The position numbers and the translations under genes were made by a program. From Stomorhina lunata (Eukaryota > Arthropoda > Insecta > Diptera > Rhiniidae), in NCBI GenBank assembly GCA_933228675.1, contig OW121741.1:117836069-117900068 (forward strand): a stretch of 64,000 bases of DNA, written 5' to 3'. Position 1 is the first letter of the stretch; every line of letters starts with the position of its first letter. Below are positions 49,986-64,000 of the stretch, in pieces. The notes beneath the pieces were generated by a model. That model ran no database searches. It saw only the letters and a list, made by a program, of their open reading frames with translations, and was not told the origin of the DNA.

Positions 49986-50875
49986 TCCAAAATTAGTTAT
50001 CCCCTTAATAATAATTTCTTAGCTCCGTTCCTTTCCTATTTTAAGAACCAGAAATTAATTGTCACAAAACTTAAAGTATTATGACTCCTTAAAGGGTTTA
50101 GTTATTCATGAAGAGGATGCATTTAAATTAATGGTTATTATCAGCCTAATATGAATTATGTTAGTGTATGTATGTATTGCTTACACATGCATACATAAGC
50201 ATATATGTGTATACGTGTTTAGTCTAATAGACTTTAGTGTTAATTTATAGAGCGTTTTACAAAATGTATCCGAGTAGCTAAATAAGGAAGACAGCATCTA
50301 ATATTAACATTTTATGTACTTAGAACACTACAAGACAGTGGGCTAAAAATAAAAAAAAATTGGGAAAGAGTTTTTGTTTAAATATTTATGATCTTTATTT
50401 TAACTTTAAGAAATATCTAAACAAAAAATTTAAGAATTTACAATAGAAATTTGAATCATAAATATTTCTGTTTCAGAAATGTTCCTTTTCATACCTTCCC
50501 CACTGTCCTGTCGTCAGCGTTAGTTTTGTTTTTAATCTGACTCAAATACATTTGTTTTTCCTGCTCTAGTTTCCACTTAAATACACATACATATACGAAG
50601 TTACATACATGCATTTTCTAAAACATGGCAAATACTTAAATATCCAGATGTAAAAGTATGAGCATGTAAATTATGTATAAGGCACCACAGACTGTCTTTA
50701 ACCATCGTCTGTATATTTACATTTAAAAATCTCTTACATGTGTGAGTAAATATGTTTGCATTTAAGTAGTTAACGTTGTATTTGCTCTTGTTTCCACTCG
50801 AAGACGGAAAGTATATTTTTTTCATAAAATCCTCTTTAATACAAAAAACTGTATACATTCTTTAGGAAATTGTTG
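49986..50875. other. AT-rich spacer with no recognisable gene
   Basis: Non-repetitive. The 85-codon minus frame at 50601-50858 resembles nothing I know. Confidence 0.5.
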
Positions 50876-53800
50876 AAAAACACTACAAAAAAAATTTCCT
50901 TATAGAAAAATTTATTTAAAAAAAATTTTTATTATAGAGAATTTTTCGTTATAAAAAATTTTTCGTTACGAAGGTTTTTCTATAAAAAAAAATTCGTTAT
51001 AAAAGTTTTCTATAGAAAAGTTTTCGTTATACAAATTTTTATATACAAAATAGAAAATTTTTCGTTATAGAAAAGATTTCTATAGAAAATTTTTCTATAG
51101 AAGATTTTTCGTTATGGAAGAGTTTTCTATAGAAAATTTTTCGTTATAGAAAAGTTTTCTATAGAAAATTTTTCTTTAGAAAAGTTTTCTATAGAAAATT
51201 TTTCTATAGAAACGTTTTCTATAGAAATTTTTTTGTTATAGAAAAGTTTTCTATAGAAAATTTTTCGTTATAGAAAATTTTTCTATTGAAAAATTTCCGT
51301 TATAAAAAAGTTTTCTATAGAAAATTTTTCGTTATAGAAAAGTTTTCTATAGAAAATTTTTCGTTATAGAAAAGTTTTCTATAGAAAATTTTTCGTTATA
51401 GAAAAGTTTTCTATAGAAAATTTTTCGTTATAGAAAAGTTTTCTATAGAAAATTTTTCGTTATAGAAAAGTTTTCTATAGAAAATTTTTCGTTATAGAAA
51501 AGTTTTCTATAGAAAATTTTTCGTTATAGAAAAGTTTTCTATAGAAAATTTTTCGTTATAGAAAAGTTTTCTATAGAAAATTTTTCGTTATAGAAAAGTT
51601 TTCTATAGAAAATTTTTCGTTATAGAAAAGTTTTCTATAGAAAATTTTTCGTTATAGAAAAGTTTTCAATAGAAAATTTTGCGTTATTTAAATTTTTTAA
51701 TTTTTTTTATAGAAAATTTTTAGTTATAGGAAATTTTTCTATAGAAAATTGTTCGTTATAAAAAAATTTTCTATAGAATATTTTTCGTTATAGAAAATTT
51801 TTCTATAGCAAAGTTTTCGTCATAGAAAATTTTTCCATAGAAAATTTTTCTACAGAAAATTTTTCCATAGAAAATTTTTCTATAGAAAATTGTTCCTTAG
51901 AAAATTTTTCCATAGAAAATTTTTAAATAGAAAATTTTTCTATAGAAAATTTTTCCATAGAAAATTTTTCTATAGAAAATTTTTCCATAACGAATTTTTC
52001 CATAGAAAATTTTTCTATAGAAAATTTTTCCATAGAAAATTTTTCTATAGAAAATTTTTCCATAGAAAATTTTTCTATAGAAAATTTTTCCATAGAAAAT
52101 TTTTCTATAGAAAATTTTTCCATAGAAAATTTTTCTATAGAAAATTTTTCCATAGAAAATTTTTCTATAGAAAATTTTTTCATAGAAAATTTTTCTATAG
52201 AAAATTTTTCCATAGATAATTTTTCTATAGAAAATTTTTCCATAGAAAATTTTTCTATAGAAAATTTTTCTATAGAAAATTTTTCCATAAAAATTTTTCT
52301 ATAGAAAATTTTTCGTCATTGAAAATGTTTCTATCGAAAATTTTTTGTTGCATAAAATTTTTCTATAGAAAAATTTTCGATATAGAAAATTTTTTTTTAG
52401 AAAATTTATAGAAAATTTTCTCATAGAAAATTTTCTTATAGAAAATTTTTCTATAGAAAATTGTTCTTTATAGAAAATTTTTCTATAGAATATTTTTCGT
52501 TATAGAAAATTTTTCTATAGAAAATTTTTCGTTGTAGAAAATTTTTCGTCATAGAAAATTTTTCTATAGAATATTTTTCGTTATAGAAAATTTTTCTATA
52601 GAAAATTTTTCGTTATAGAAAATTTTTCTGTAGAAAATTTTTCTATAGAAAATTTTTCGTGATAAAAAATTTTTCTATAAAAAATTTTTCGTTATAGAAA
52701 ATTTTTCTATAGAAATTTTTTCCATAGAACGATTTTCTATAGAAAATTTTTCCATAGAAAATTTTTTTATAGAAAATTTTTCTAAGAAAATTGTTTGTTA
52801 TAAAAAATTTTTCTATAACGAACAATTTTTCTATCGAATTTTTTTTTTACACAACATTTTTCTACAGAAAAATTTTCGTTATAGAAAATTTTTTATAGAA
52901 AATTTTTCTATAGAAAATTGTTCGTTACAAAAAATTTTCTATCGAAATTTTTTTGTTACACAAAATTTTTCTACAGAAAATTTTTAGTAATAGAAAATTT
53001 TTAGTTATAGAAAATTGTTCGTTATAGAAAATTTTTCATTTTACAAAATTTTTCGCTATAGATAATTTTTCGTTATAGAAAATTTTTCTATAGAAAATTT
53101 TTCTATAGAAAATTTTACCATAGAGAATTTTTCTATAAAAAATTTTTCTATAGAAAATTTTTCGTTATAGAAAATTTTTCTATAGAAAATTTTTCGTTAT
53201 AGTAAATTTTTCGTTATAGAAAATTTTTCTATCGAAAATTTTTTGTTACACATAATTTTTCTATAGAAAAGTTTTCCTCATAGAAAATTTTTTTATAGAA
53301 AATTTTTTCATAGAAAATTTTTCTATAGAAAATTTTGCTATAGAAAATTTTTCTATAAAGAAAAACTTTCTATAGAAAAATTTTCTATAGACAAATTTTC
53401 TATAGCAAAATTTTCTAAAGAAACATTTTCTATAGCAAAATTTTCTATACAAAAATTTTCTATAACGAAAATTTTTCTATAGAAAATTTTTGAAATAAAA
53501 AATTTTTCGTTATAGAAAATTTTCCTATAGCAAATTTTTTGTTATAGAAAATTGTGCTTTGAAAATTTTTCGTTATAAAAATTTTTCTATGGAAAATTTT
53601 TCTTTATTAAAATTTTTCGTTATAAAAATTTTCTACAGAAAATATTTTATAACATTTTTGTTATTTAAAATTTTTCGTTAAAGAAAATTTCTCTATGAAA
53701 ATTTTTCGTTATGGAAAATTTTTCTATAGATAATTTTTTTATTCAAAATTTTTGTATAGAAAACTTTTGGTTACAGAAAATTTTTTGTTTTATAAAATTT

Positions 53801-54115
53801 TTCTATAGAAAATTTTCGTTATAGAAAATTTTCGTTATAGAAAATTTTTCTATAGAAAATTTTTCGTTATAGAAAATTTTTCGTTATAGAAAATTTTTCG
53901 TTATAGAAATTTTTTCTATAGAATATTTTTCTATAGAATATTTTTCTATAGAATATTTTTCTATAGAACATTTTTCTATAGAAAATTTTTCGTTATAAAA
54001 ATTTTTCTATAGAAAAGATTTCGTTTTAAAAATTTTTTCTTAACAAAAGTTTTCTATAGAAATTTTTTTGTTCAAAAAATTTTTTTTTATAGAAATTTGT
54101 GTTATACAAAATTTC
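50876..54115. repeat. Mosaic of 15-, 30- and 32-bp CTATAG satellites
   Basis: Three zones. Zone one (about 51100-51670) has 32-bp units joining GAAAATTTTTCGTTATAG to AAAAGTTTTCTATA. Zone two (51830-52300) has a 15-bp unit pair, GAAAATTTTTCCATA and GAAAATTTTTCTATA, in a 30-bp dimer. Zone three (52300-54115) mixes both with heavy decay. Because 15 is divisible by three, zone two is open on both strands (51890-52219 plus; 51923-52288 minus), giving meaningless FYRKFFHRK and SIEKFSMEK repeats. Confidence 0.95.
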
Positions 54116-55634
54116 ATATTCAGTCAGAGCAAATCTAATTTTTTCATCAAAATTTTTTATACCTTAAGATTAATGTAAATAATTGTTATTGCCAGGAATT
54201 GACATCTGGATGGAGCAATTTACAACGGCAGCACTTAAGTCAACCTGTCTGCTTGGATGACTGTATGCTGACAAAATATTTACATTTTCACTAGATGAGA
54301 GTGAATACGTTTTTAATGGAACCTCCTTTGGTTCCATACACAGGCCGACAAACATATGCTTTAAATTTTCTTAGTATAGTTTTTTGTTGGCTGAGACTTT
54401 AAATGTATCTGAGTTAGAAGAAAAATATTTAGCTAGAGAAAAAAGCAAGTAAAAAAGATTTATAGTCGATGTAGCCGAACTTTTGGGTACTTTACACGTC
54501 TTAGAAATTTCTTTATATATAAAGAATTTGAATTGGATATTTTATTGTTTTGGGAAATCAGCTTTTGGGAGCTATGTTTAGTATTCAATATGACAAACTA
54601 ATGGACGGACTTTGATAAGTAGACTAAGATTTTAATTTTATGTTATTCAGTGAGTATCATATATGATGGTGTAGGGTATACAAATTAATCTAAATGTCTT
54701 TAAAGTACTTCAAGCATCTGTGGGATACTTGTTTAACACAATATATGTATGTTAAATGTACGAGTCTAAAAGTGTAAGATGCATGTGTATTTGCTATAAG
54801 CCTTAGATACACACACACACCAACTCATTTAAAACACATTATATACACATGCATTATACATTAACATCACATCATTACGTATACGTAATGTTGAATAAGT
54901 CTGTACATAAATATTAGGAAAATGACAATGATTCATTTCTTCCTATTCTTGAATTTTTTTCTATTTTTTTTTTGTCTATTTTCCCTAACACTGTCTTTTA
55001 AATTTTGAACTGCTTTTGGCTACATTGATTTTTCTATGCTGACTTTTCCTCTTCCAACTTAGTTTATAAATTATTTATAAAATTTTAAATTTAATATTTC
55101 ATTTTTGTGAAAATTTTCTTTTCTACTTATCTCGTTACGTGGCTAAAATGCGAGATTAAAGCCGCCAAAAAGACTGACATAAAAACTAAACGAAAATAGA
55201 CAAATGTAGATATAATCCTGCTTAGGATTTTAAAGCTTATGCCTCTAAATTATATTTTAAATCTATAAGAAATGAGTGTTAAAAAGATTTTTCGAGGGTA
55301 TACAAATTTCACCCGTAAAGGTTCTATTCGTTAGTTTAATTTACTCTCTATTTGTTTAAAATTCGTTTATATGTATTTTCATATCCAATCTTTATTTTTT
55401 TCTGATACACGACTTAGTTTTAGTTGTATATAATGTATAAATATATGAATGTTTTAATAGTTATAATTATTAAAGTGTATGCAAAAATAGCACATACATA
55501 TGTAAATGCAAGTGCCTGTATAATTTTATGTGGATGTCTTTCTAATCTAGTCAATGTTTCTGTTCTTCTACCGCATAAAAATTAACGGATATACTTATAC
55601 AAACACATATCGTATATAATTGTATTACAATATT
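54116..55634. other. Spacer with one miniature DINE-like element
   Basis: AT-rich sequence with no gene recognised. The only assignable piece is the element at 54444-54681. A short CA run lies at about 54811. Confidence 0.5.
54444..54681 (-). mobile_element. Miniature DINE-like element D4
   Basis: About 238 bp, read on the minus strand. It starts with TATACCCTACACCATC, contains GTCCGTCC and GCTCCCAAAAG, and ends with CGACTATAAATCTTTTTTAC and TTGC. Both family ends are therefore present, but most of the interior is deleted. It resembles D2 and D3 but is diverged. Confidence 0.6.
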
Positions 55635-56423
55635 TAAGGAGTGCTCCAAATAAAACTAGTTGTTTTATTAAGTTTAATAAAACTTGAAACCTGTCTTATG
55701 AAAATTAGCAAAAATACATTCATTTATTAGTATCGGGTTATCTTTTTTGTGGTTTCAAAACTGAAAGTAAATAAAACACATAAAATATTTTTTTTTTTCA
55801 TAATATTTCTTTTTATACACACAATCAAAAAGAATGGGATTGTCATTCCTTTTGTAATTTCCTTAATATTGGCTCAAAAACCAATATATATATATATAGA
55901 TATTTATTCTGAATCCTTATGAAATTCTAAGACGATTGAGCGATGTCCGCCTGTCTGTTGAAATCACGATAACGCCTAAACGAAACTTGGTAAAAACATT
56001 CTTCATTTCTGAGAAAGTTTTTTATTGAAATTGGGCAAAATTGGTTAACATTTGACCATAGCTCCCGTATAACCTCGCCTATTCTAATCGCTATGATGAT
56101 AAAAGTTTTGCGTAGAACAAAATTTCATCATTTCTATTTTAGTCGGTCCACATTTAGCTATATCTCCCATACAAAATATTTATGAAAACGGAATCGGTTC
56201 ATATTTGACTAAAGCTTTTATATAAAAAACATTCCCGGAAACAAAAAAAAAAAAAAAAAAAAATTGGCAAAGGCCAGTTAAAAGCTATTAAATTAGAAAC
56301 TATGATAGCTATGGCCACCTAATTTTGCACAAATAAGCTTCATATAAATACTAGTCAGCATGTAAATTTATGTTACAATCGGTCAACATTTGGCTATAAT
56401 TCGTATATATATTTTACATCCCC

Positions 56424-58315
<1,892 letters not shown>

Positions 58316-58699
58316 TTACTTTTTATATCTACAATCAAAAAGATTGCACCAATGTCCAGACTTTATATACGAAAGATGCATTAGGAACTCCTAACAAAAT
58401 ATATGGACCTGTCGTATTACTACCAACATGTTTATCCATATTGAGTATTATGCTTAACGAAAAGTATTTAATAACTTCTTAATGTAAAACCATACCCGTT
58501 ACGATAAATAAAGCTACTGCAACCGAAGTTATCCAAATATTTTACCAAAAATACCAATTAGCGTAACAACTTTTTTCCAATTTGGTCCAAGTTTTGAATT
58601 TACTGCACCCTCGTAGGTATATTCTAAATTTAACACAACTTGATGGTGGGTATATAAGATTCGGCACAGCCGAATATAACCCTCTTACTTGTTTATTAT

Positions 58700-59389
58700 A
58701 AAGTTTGAATGTAGTATGAAACACTACATTATTTAAATGACCACTAGGTCATGTTGCAAGCATTGATTCTTTTGAGGTAATTTCAACAACTTTTTGACAC
58801 ATATTGGGCGGTATTTCAGCCGTAACTTGACGAATGTTGTTTTTTAAGTGCTCAAGAGTTGAAGGTTTATCTGCATAAACACGGCCTTTCCTGTAGCCCC
58901 ACAAAAAAATCTAATGGTGTCAAATCGCATGATCTTGAGGAATTACGCGGCCAGGAAATGTTTCTTGCAATAAAGCCATATTCGCTCGAGTTGTATGGCA
59001 TGTGGCACCGTCTAGTTGAAACCACATATTTTCCAAATCGAATTCTTCAATAGCAGGCATAAAACTGTCAGTTATCATATGACGCTCTGAATTCACGGAA
59101 TAGACACATTCGGGTGTTAGGCAACACTTTGACTTAAAGCAGCGATACTTTCAGCGGAACGAACGAAACCATGATGATGCAGAGGCCTTACAATATTTGT
59201 AACCGCTCCAGTCTCTTCAAATTTCTTCACAATTTTGCCAATTCCTTGCGTAGTTGGATGATTATGGAAACCATAGTCTCCTTTTAAAGCACGATATGTG
59301 GCTGTTGCAGAATCACCATTTCTGTAGTATATTTTGACAGTTTTTGTGCGTTGTATGATACTTAAGCGATCCATTTTCGTCAAAGTCAA
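58700..59389 (-). pseudogene. Mariner-like transposase pseudogene
   Basis: An N-terminal part (59117-59389, 90 codons) has YYRNGDSATATYRALKGDYG and GKIVKKFEETGAVT. It matches the HTH region that precedes a common class of insect mariner-like transposases. After a large internal deletion that removes the first catalytic Asp, the homology resumes at about 59110 with VNSERHMITDSFMPAIEEFD, then MWFQLDGATCHTTRAN (the second catalytic Asp region), ETFPGRV, CDLTPLDFF (third catalytic position) and VYADKPSTLEHLKNNIRQV. It ends near GHLNNVVFHT. There is a small deletion after GRV and a frameshift in the T run after LDFF. The 59389 start fits the family. It is non-functional. Confidence 0.88.
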
Positions 59390-59742
59390 ACTTTCAACTG
59401 AAAAGAAAAAAAATTGGTTTTACAACTTAGTTTGACAGATGAGGAATTCTAGTTCTATACTTTTGACACCACTACATAGATAAGCCTTAAATAATTAGAG
59501 CATATAGCCATGCAAGCTACTTTTCTTATGTAAGTGTAAGGAGCTATTTGAAAGAATTCTATATTCGATCGAAAACTCAGACCTTTTGCTTGAAAATATT
59601 TATTTGTTGTTTAATTTTCATTTTAAACGAAATTACAATTAAAAACTTTAAATTTTAAAACAATTATATCGGAAATATTTGTCATAATTTAGAAAAGCTT
59701 TCCCTTACATAGTAAATGCAAATTTATTCGAAACACTCCTTA

Positions 59743-59944
59743 GTATTGAAAAGCAGTCACTGCCATTGTTTGCTTATGTATGCAAATGACAACAGCCACT
59801 CATATACAGGCATCAACACTCACAGAAGGAGACACGATTGTTTATGATTATCTTAGTTAAATTTTTAATAAAGTAAACTTATTTCCATTTTATATCATAC
59901 ATTTCGCGCATATAATACAAAAGTATTATTTAAATAATTTTAAC
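59743..59944. other. Short spacer before the 11-bp satellite
   Basis: About 200 bp of AT-rich sequence with no feature recognised. Confidence 0.6.
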
Positions 59945-62900
59945 CAGAAAAGAAATAGAACAGAATCAAACCAGAACTAGAACAGAAACTAGCACTTAAA
60001 CAGAACTAGAGCAGAACTAGTACAGAACTAGAAGAGAACTAGAACAGAACTAGAACAGAACTAGAACACAACTAGAACTAAACTATAACAGATCTAGAAC
60101 TGAACTAGAACAGAACTAGAACAGAACTAGAACAGAACTAGAACAGAACTAGAACAGAACCAGAACAGAACTAGAACAGAACTAGAACAGAACTAGAACA
60201 GAACTAGAACAGAACTAGAACAGAACTAGAACAGAACTAGAACAGAACTAGAACAGAACTAGAACAGAACTAGAACAGAACTAGAACAGAACTAGAATAG
60301 AACTAGAACAGAACTAGAACAGAACTAGAACAGAACTAGAACAGAACTAGAACAGAACTAGAACAGAACTAGAACAGAACTAGAACAGAACTAGAACAGA
60401 ACTAGAACAGAACTAGAACAGAACTAGAACAGAACTAGAACAGAACTAGAACAGAACTAGAACAGAACTAGAACAGAACTAGAACAGAACTAGAACAGAA
60501 CTAGAACAGAACTAGAACAGAACTAGAACAGAACTAGAACAGAACTAGAACAGAACTAGAACAGAACTAGAACAGAACTAGAACAGAACTAGAACAGAAC
60601 TAGAACAGAACTAGAACAGAACTAGAACAGAACTAGAACAGAACTAGAACAGAACTAGAACAGAACTAGAACAGAACTAGAACAGAACTAGAACAGAACT
60701 AGAACAGAACTAGAACAGAACTAGAACAGAACTAGAACAGAACTAGAACAGAACTAGAACAGAACTAGAACAGAACTAGAACAGAACTAGAACAGAACTA
60801 GAACAGAACTAGAACAGAACTAGAACAGAACTAGAACAGAACTAGAACAGAACTAGAACAGAACTAGAACAGAACTAGAACAGAACTAGAACAGAACTAG
60901 AACAGAACTAGAACAGAACTAGAACAGAACTAGAACAGAACTAGAACAGAACTAGAACAGAACTAGAACAGAACTAGAACAGAACTAGAACAGAACTAGA
61001 ACAGAACTAGAACAGAACTAGAACAGAACTAGAACAGAACTAGAACAGAACTAGAACAGAACTAGAACAGAACTAGAACAGAACTAGAACAGAACTAGAA
61101 CAGAACTAGAACAGAACTAGAACAGAACTAGAACAGAACTAGAACAGAACTAGAACAGAACTAGAACAGAACTAGAACAGAACTAGAACAGAACTAGAAC
61201 AGAACTAGAACAGAACTAGAACAGAACTAGAACAGAACTAGAACAGAACTAGAACAGAACTAGAACAGAACTAGAACAGAACTAGAACAGAACTAGAACA
61301 GAACTAGAACAGAACTAGAACAGAACTAGAACAGAACTAGAACAGAACTAGAACAGAACTAGAACAGAACTAGAACAGAACTAGAACAGAACTAGAACAG
61401 AACTAGAACAGAACTAGAACAGAACTAGAACAGAACTAGAACAGAACTAGAACAGAACTAGAACAGAACTAGAACAGAACTAGAACAGAACTAGAACAGA
61501 ACTAGAACAGAACTAGAACAGAACTAGAACAGAACTAGAACAGAACTAGAACAGAACTAGAACAGAACTAGAACAGAACTAGAACAGAACTAGAACAGAA
61601 CTAGAACAGAACTAGAACAGAACTAGAACAGAACTAGAACAGAACTAGAACAGAACTAGAACAGAACTAGAACAGAACTAGAACAGAACTAGAACAGAAC
61701 TAGAACAGAACTAGAACAGAACTAGAACAGAACTAGAACAGAACTAGAACAGAACTAGAACAGAACTAGAACAGAACTAGAACAGAACTAGAACAGAACT
61801 AGAACAGAACTAGAACAGAACTAGAACAGAACTAGAACAGAACTAGAACAGAACTAGAACAGAACTAGAACAGAACTAGAACAGAACTAGAACAGAACTA
61901 GAACAGAACTAGAACAGAACTAGAACAGAACTAGAAGAGAACTAGAACAGAACTAGAACAGAACTAGAACAGAACTAGAACAGAACTAGAACAGAACTAG
62001 AACAGAACTAGAACAGAACTAGAACAGAACTAGAACAGAACTAGAACAGAACTAGAACAGAACTAGAACAGAACTAGAACAGAACTAGAACAGAACTAGA
62101 ACAGAACTAGAACAGAACTAGAACAGAACTAGAACAGAACTAGAACAGAACTAGAACAGAACTAGAACAGAACTAGAACAGAACTAGAACAGAACTAGAA
62201 CAGAACTAGAACAGAACTAGAACAGAACTAGAACAGAACTAGAACAGAACTAGAACAGAACTAGAACAGAACTAGAACAGAACTAGAACAGAACTAGAAC
62301 AGAACTAGAACAGAACTAGAACAGAACTAGAACAGAACTAGAACAGAACTAGAACAGAACTAGAACAGAACTAGAACAGAACTAGAACAGAACTAGAACA
62401 GAACTAGAACAGAACTAGAACAGAACTAGAACAGAACTAGAACAGAACTAGAACAGAACTAGAACAGAACTAGAACAGAACTAGAACAGAACTAGAACAG
62501 AACTAGAACAGAACTAGAACAGAACTAGAACAGAACTAGAACAGAACTAGAACAGAACTAGAACAGAACTAGAACAGAACTAGAACAGAACTAGAACAGA
62601 ACTAGAACAGAACTAGAACAGAACTAGAACAGAACTAGAACAGAACTAGAACAGAACTAGAACAGAACTAGAACAGAACTAGAACAGAACTAGAACAGAA
62701 CTAGAACAGAACTAGAACAGAACTAGAACAGAACTAGAACAGAACTAGAACAGAACTAGAACAGAACTAGAACAGAACTAGAACAGAACTAGAACAGAAC
62801 TAGAACAGAACTAGAACAGAACTAGAACAGAACTAGAACAGAACTAGAACAGAACTAGAACAGAACTAGAACAGAACTAGAACAGAACTAGAACAGAACT

Positions 62901-63295
62901 AGAACAGAACTAGAACAGAACTAGAACAGAACTAGAACAGAACTAGAACAGAACTAGAACAGAACTAGAACAGAACTAGAACAGAACTAGAACAGAACTA
63001 GAACAGAACTAGAACAGAACTAGAACAGAACTAGAACAGAACTAGAACAGAACTAGAACAGAACTAGAACAGAACTAGAACAGAACTAGAACAGAACTAG
63101 AACAGAACTAGAACAGAACTAGAACAGAACTAGAACAAAACTAGAACAGAACTAGAACAGAACTAGAACAGAACTAGAACAGAACTAGAACAGAACTAGA
63201 ACAGAACTAGAACAGAACTAGAACAGAACTAGAACAAAACTAGAACAGAACTAGAACAGAACTAGAACAGAACTAGAACAGAACTAGAACATAAC
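59945..63295. repeat. 11-bp satellite AGAACTAGAAC
   Basis: About 300 head-to-tail copies of AGAACTAGAAC. Phase is unbroken from 60241 to at least 62881 (exactly 240 units with no net indel), and only isolated substitutions occur (for example near 60162, 60297, 61936, 63137 and 63236). The left edge (59945-60115) is degenerate and the right edge ends sharply at about 63295. An 11-bp period puts stops in every frame on the plus strand. Confidence 0.97.
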
Positions 63296-64000
63296 TTCGA
63301 ATTAGATAATTTATCGTTTTTAATTTTGTGTAGAAGAACAGAATAAGGTCAAAAAATCATTGCCCTTGACACAAGTATCCAAATACCCTAAAATAAACTA
63401 TATCTATTAATTCTTATATAATTATGTTAATATTATTACAAATATTAAATATTTTATATGATATTTTTTTTAGAATTCATTAGCCAAATTATTATTTTTT
63501 GTTTACTTATGCAAGTAGTGAATTAATATAAAAACCAAGTGTAAAACAACAGAATAAATATTTTCATTTTCATTATACATCATCACTAAGTCCATATTTA
63601 CCCAAATAGAAAATAAATTGACAAACCAAAGAAGAAAAAAAAAACTTAAAAATAAACAGACAAAGACGCACCCTAGAAAAACGCACCACAGCGCTTTCAA
63701 AAGTTTCAAGTTAAAAACCTGTAAACGAGCCAAATAGGTCAAGTTGTTTTCTTTTTTTTATTTTTTTGCTCATCATTTTTCTCGAAACAATACCCTTGAC
63801 AAATGCTTTTTCCTCCACTCTTTGTTGACTACCTTTTTTCTGTTAGTTTTTATATTATTTTAGTTATTTTTTAGTCATTACTGTTCCCCTCCTTTGATTA
63901 ATGTGGTGTTTTGTTATTTTGTGTTGAATTTGTTTGCGGGGAATTGACTATAAAAAAGATGACGAAAATTCAAAAAAAATTAAGAAGTTTTTGAGTATAA
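63296..64000. other. AT-rich sequence at the window end
   Basis: Non-repetitive. The 79-codon minus frame at 63503-63742 is hydrophobic by composition and matches nothing known. No feature could be supported. Confidence 0.5.

Noticed and set aside
51890..52288. Long open frames on both strands encoding FYRKFFHRK or SIEKFSMEK repeats
   Set aside because: The monomer is 15 bp, divisible by three and free of stops, so both strands stay open by arithmetic. There is no start context or flanking gene structure.
58859..59053. Plus-strand 64-codon frame as a gene
   Set aside because: It is the antisense shadow of the mariner-like transposase remnant.

Overview
The window is AT-rich eukaryotic DNA with no intact host gene. 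The organism is most likely a higher (calyptrate-type) fly. The reasons are the mariner-like, hAT-like and DINE-1/INE-1-like repeats, a broken copy of the proteasome gene Rpn1, and very long simple satellites. This is inference from family resemblance; no marker gene was identified. The setting looks like heterochromatin or a giant intron.

Left half (1-24378): large blocks of 29-31 bp minisatellites, all sharing a core close to ATAG(G/A)AAATTTTT, alternate with 0.7-1.7 kb of non-repetitive AT-rich spacer. One block (about 9466-11436) is a nearly perfect 31-bp array of about 63 copies. It lies in the opposite orientation to its diverged relatives on both sides, and its monomer is almost its own reverse complement. 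A 200-base run of N sits at 24379-24578.

Middle (24579-47100): a graveyard of mobile elements. There are DINE-like elements (25303-27105; 30330-31888 with a triplicated 3' end; 44687-45165), and a repeat family punctuated by GTGACGGACGCTAC boxes (24600-25096 and 27208-27770, plus an inverted copy at 45300-46230). A compact Tc1/mariner element (34355-35651) carries an intact 336-aa transposase with DD37E spacing; this is the only convincing complete coding region. Two hAT-type elements have perfect 8-bp target duplications (36321-37551 and 37645-39249), and each is invaded by a retroposon whose body lies in opposite orientation in the two copies. An Rpn1 (PSMD2) pseudogene lies at 40256-40950, a seven-copy 125-bp tandem repeat at 42036-42925, and a reverse transcriptase remnant at 46794-47069.

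Right part (47960-63295): a 19/38-bp array rich in TGAGTCA (47990-48500), a 31-bp array with a perfect 22-bp palindrome per copy (48640-49650), and a mosaic of 15-, 30- and 32-bp satellites (50880-54115). A mariner-like element (55637-59740) with a broken transposase is stuffed with nested DINE-like copies, one holding a 270-bp TCTG microsatellite. An 11-bp satellite (AGAACTAGAAC, about 300 copies) fills about 59945-63295. The last 700 bases show nothing recognisable.

Nothing here works together as a pathway. The window is a record of repeated transposon nesting and satellite growth. No tRNA, rRNA, CRISPR array or host promoter was recognised.
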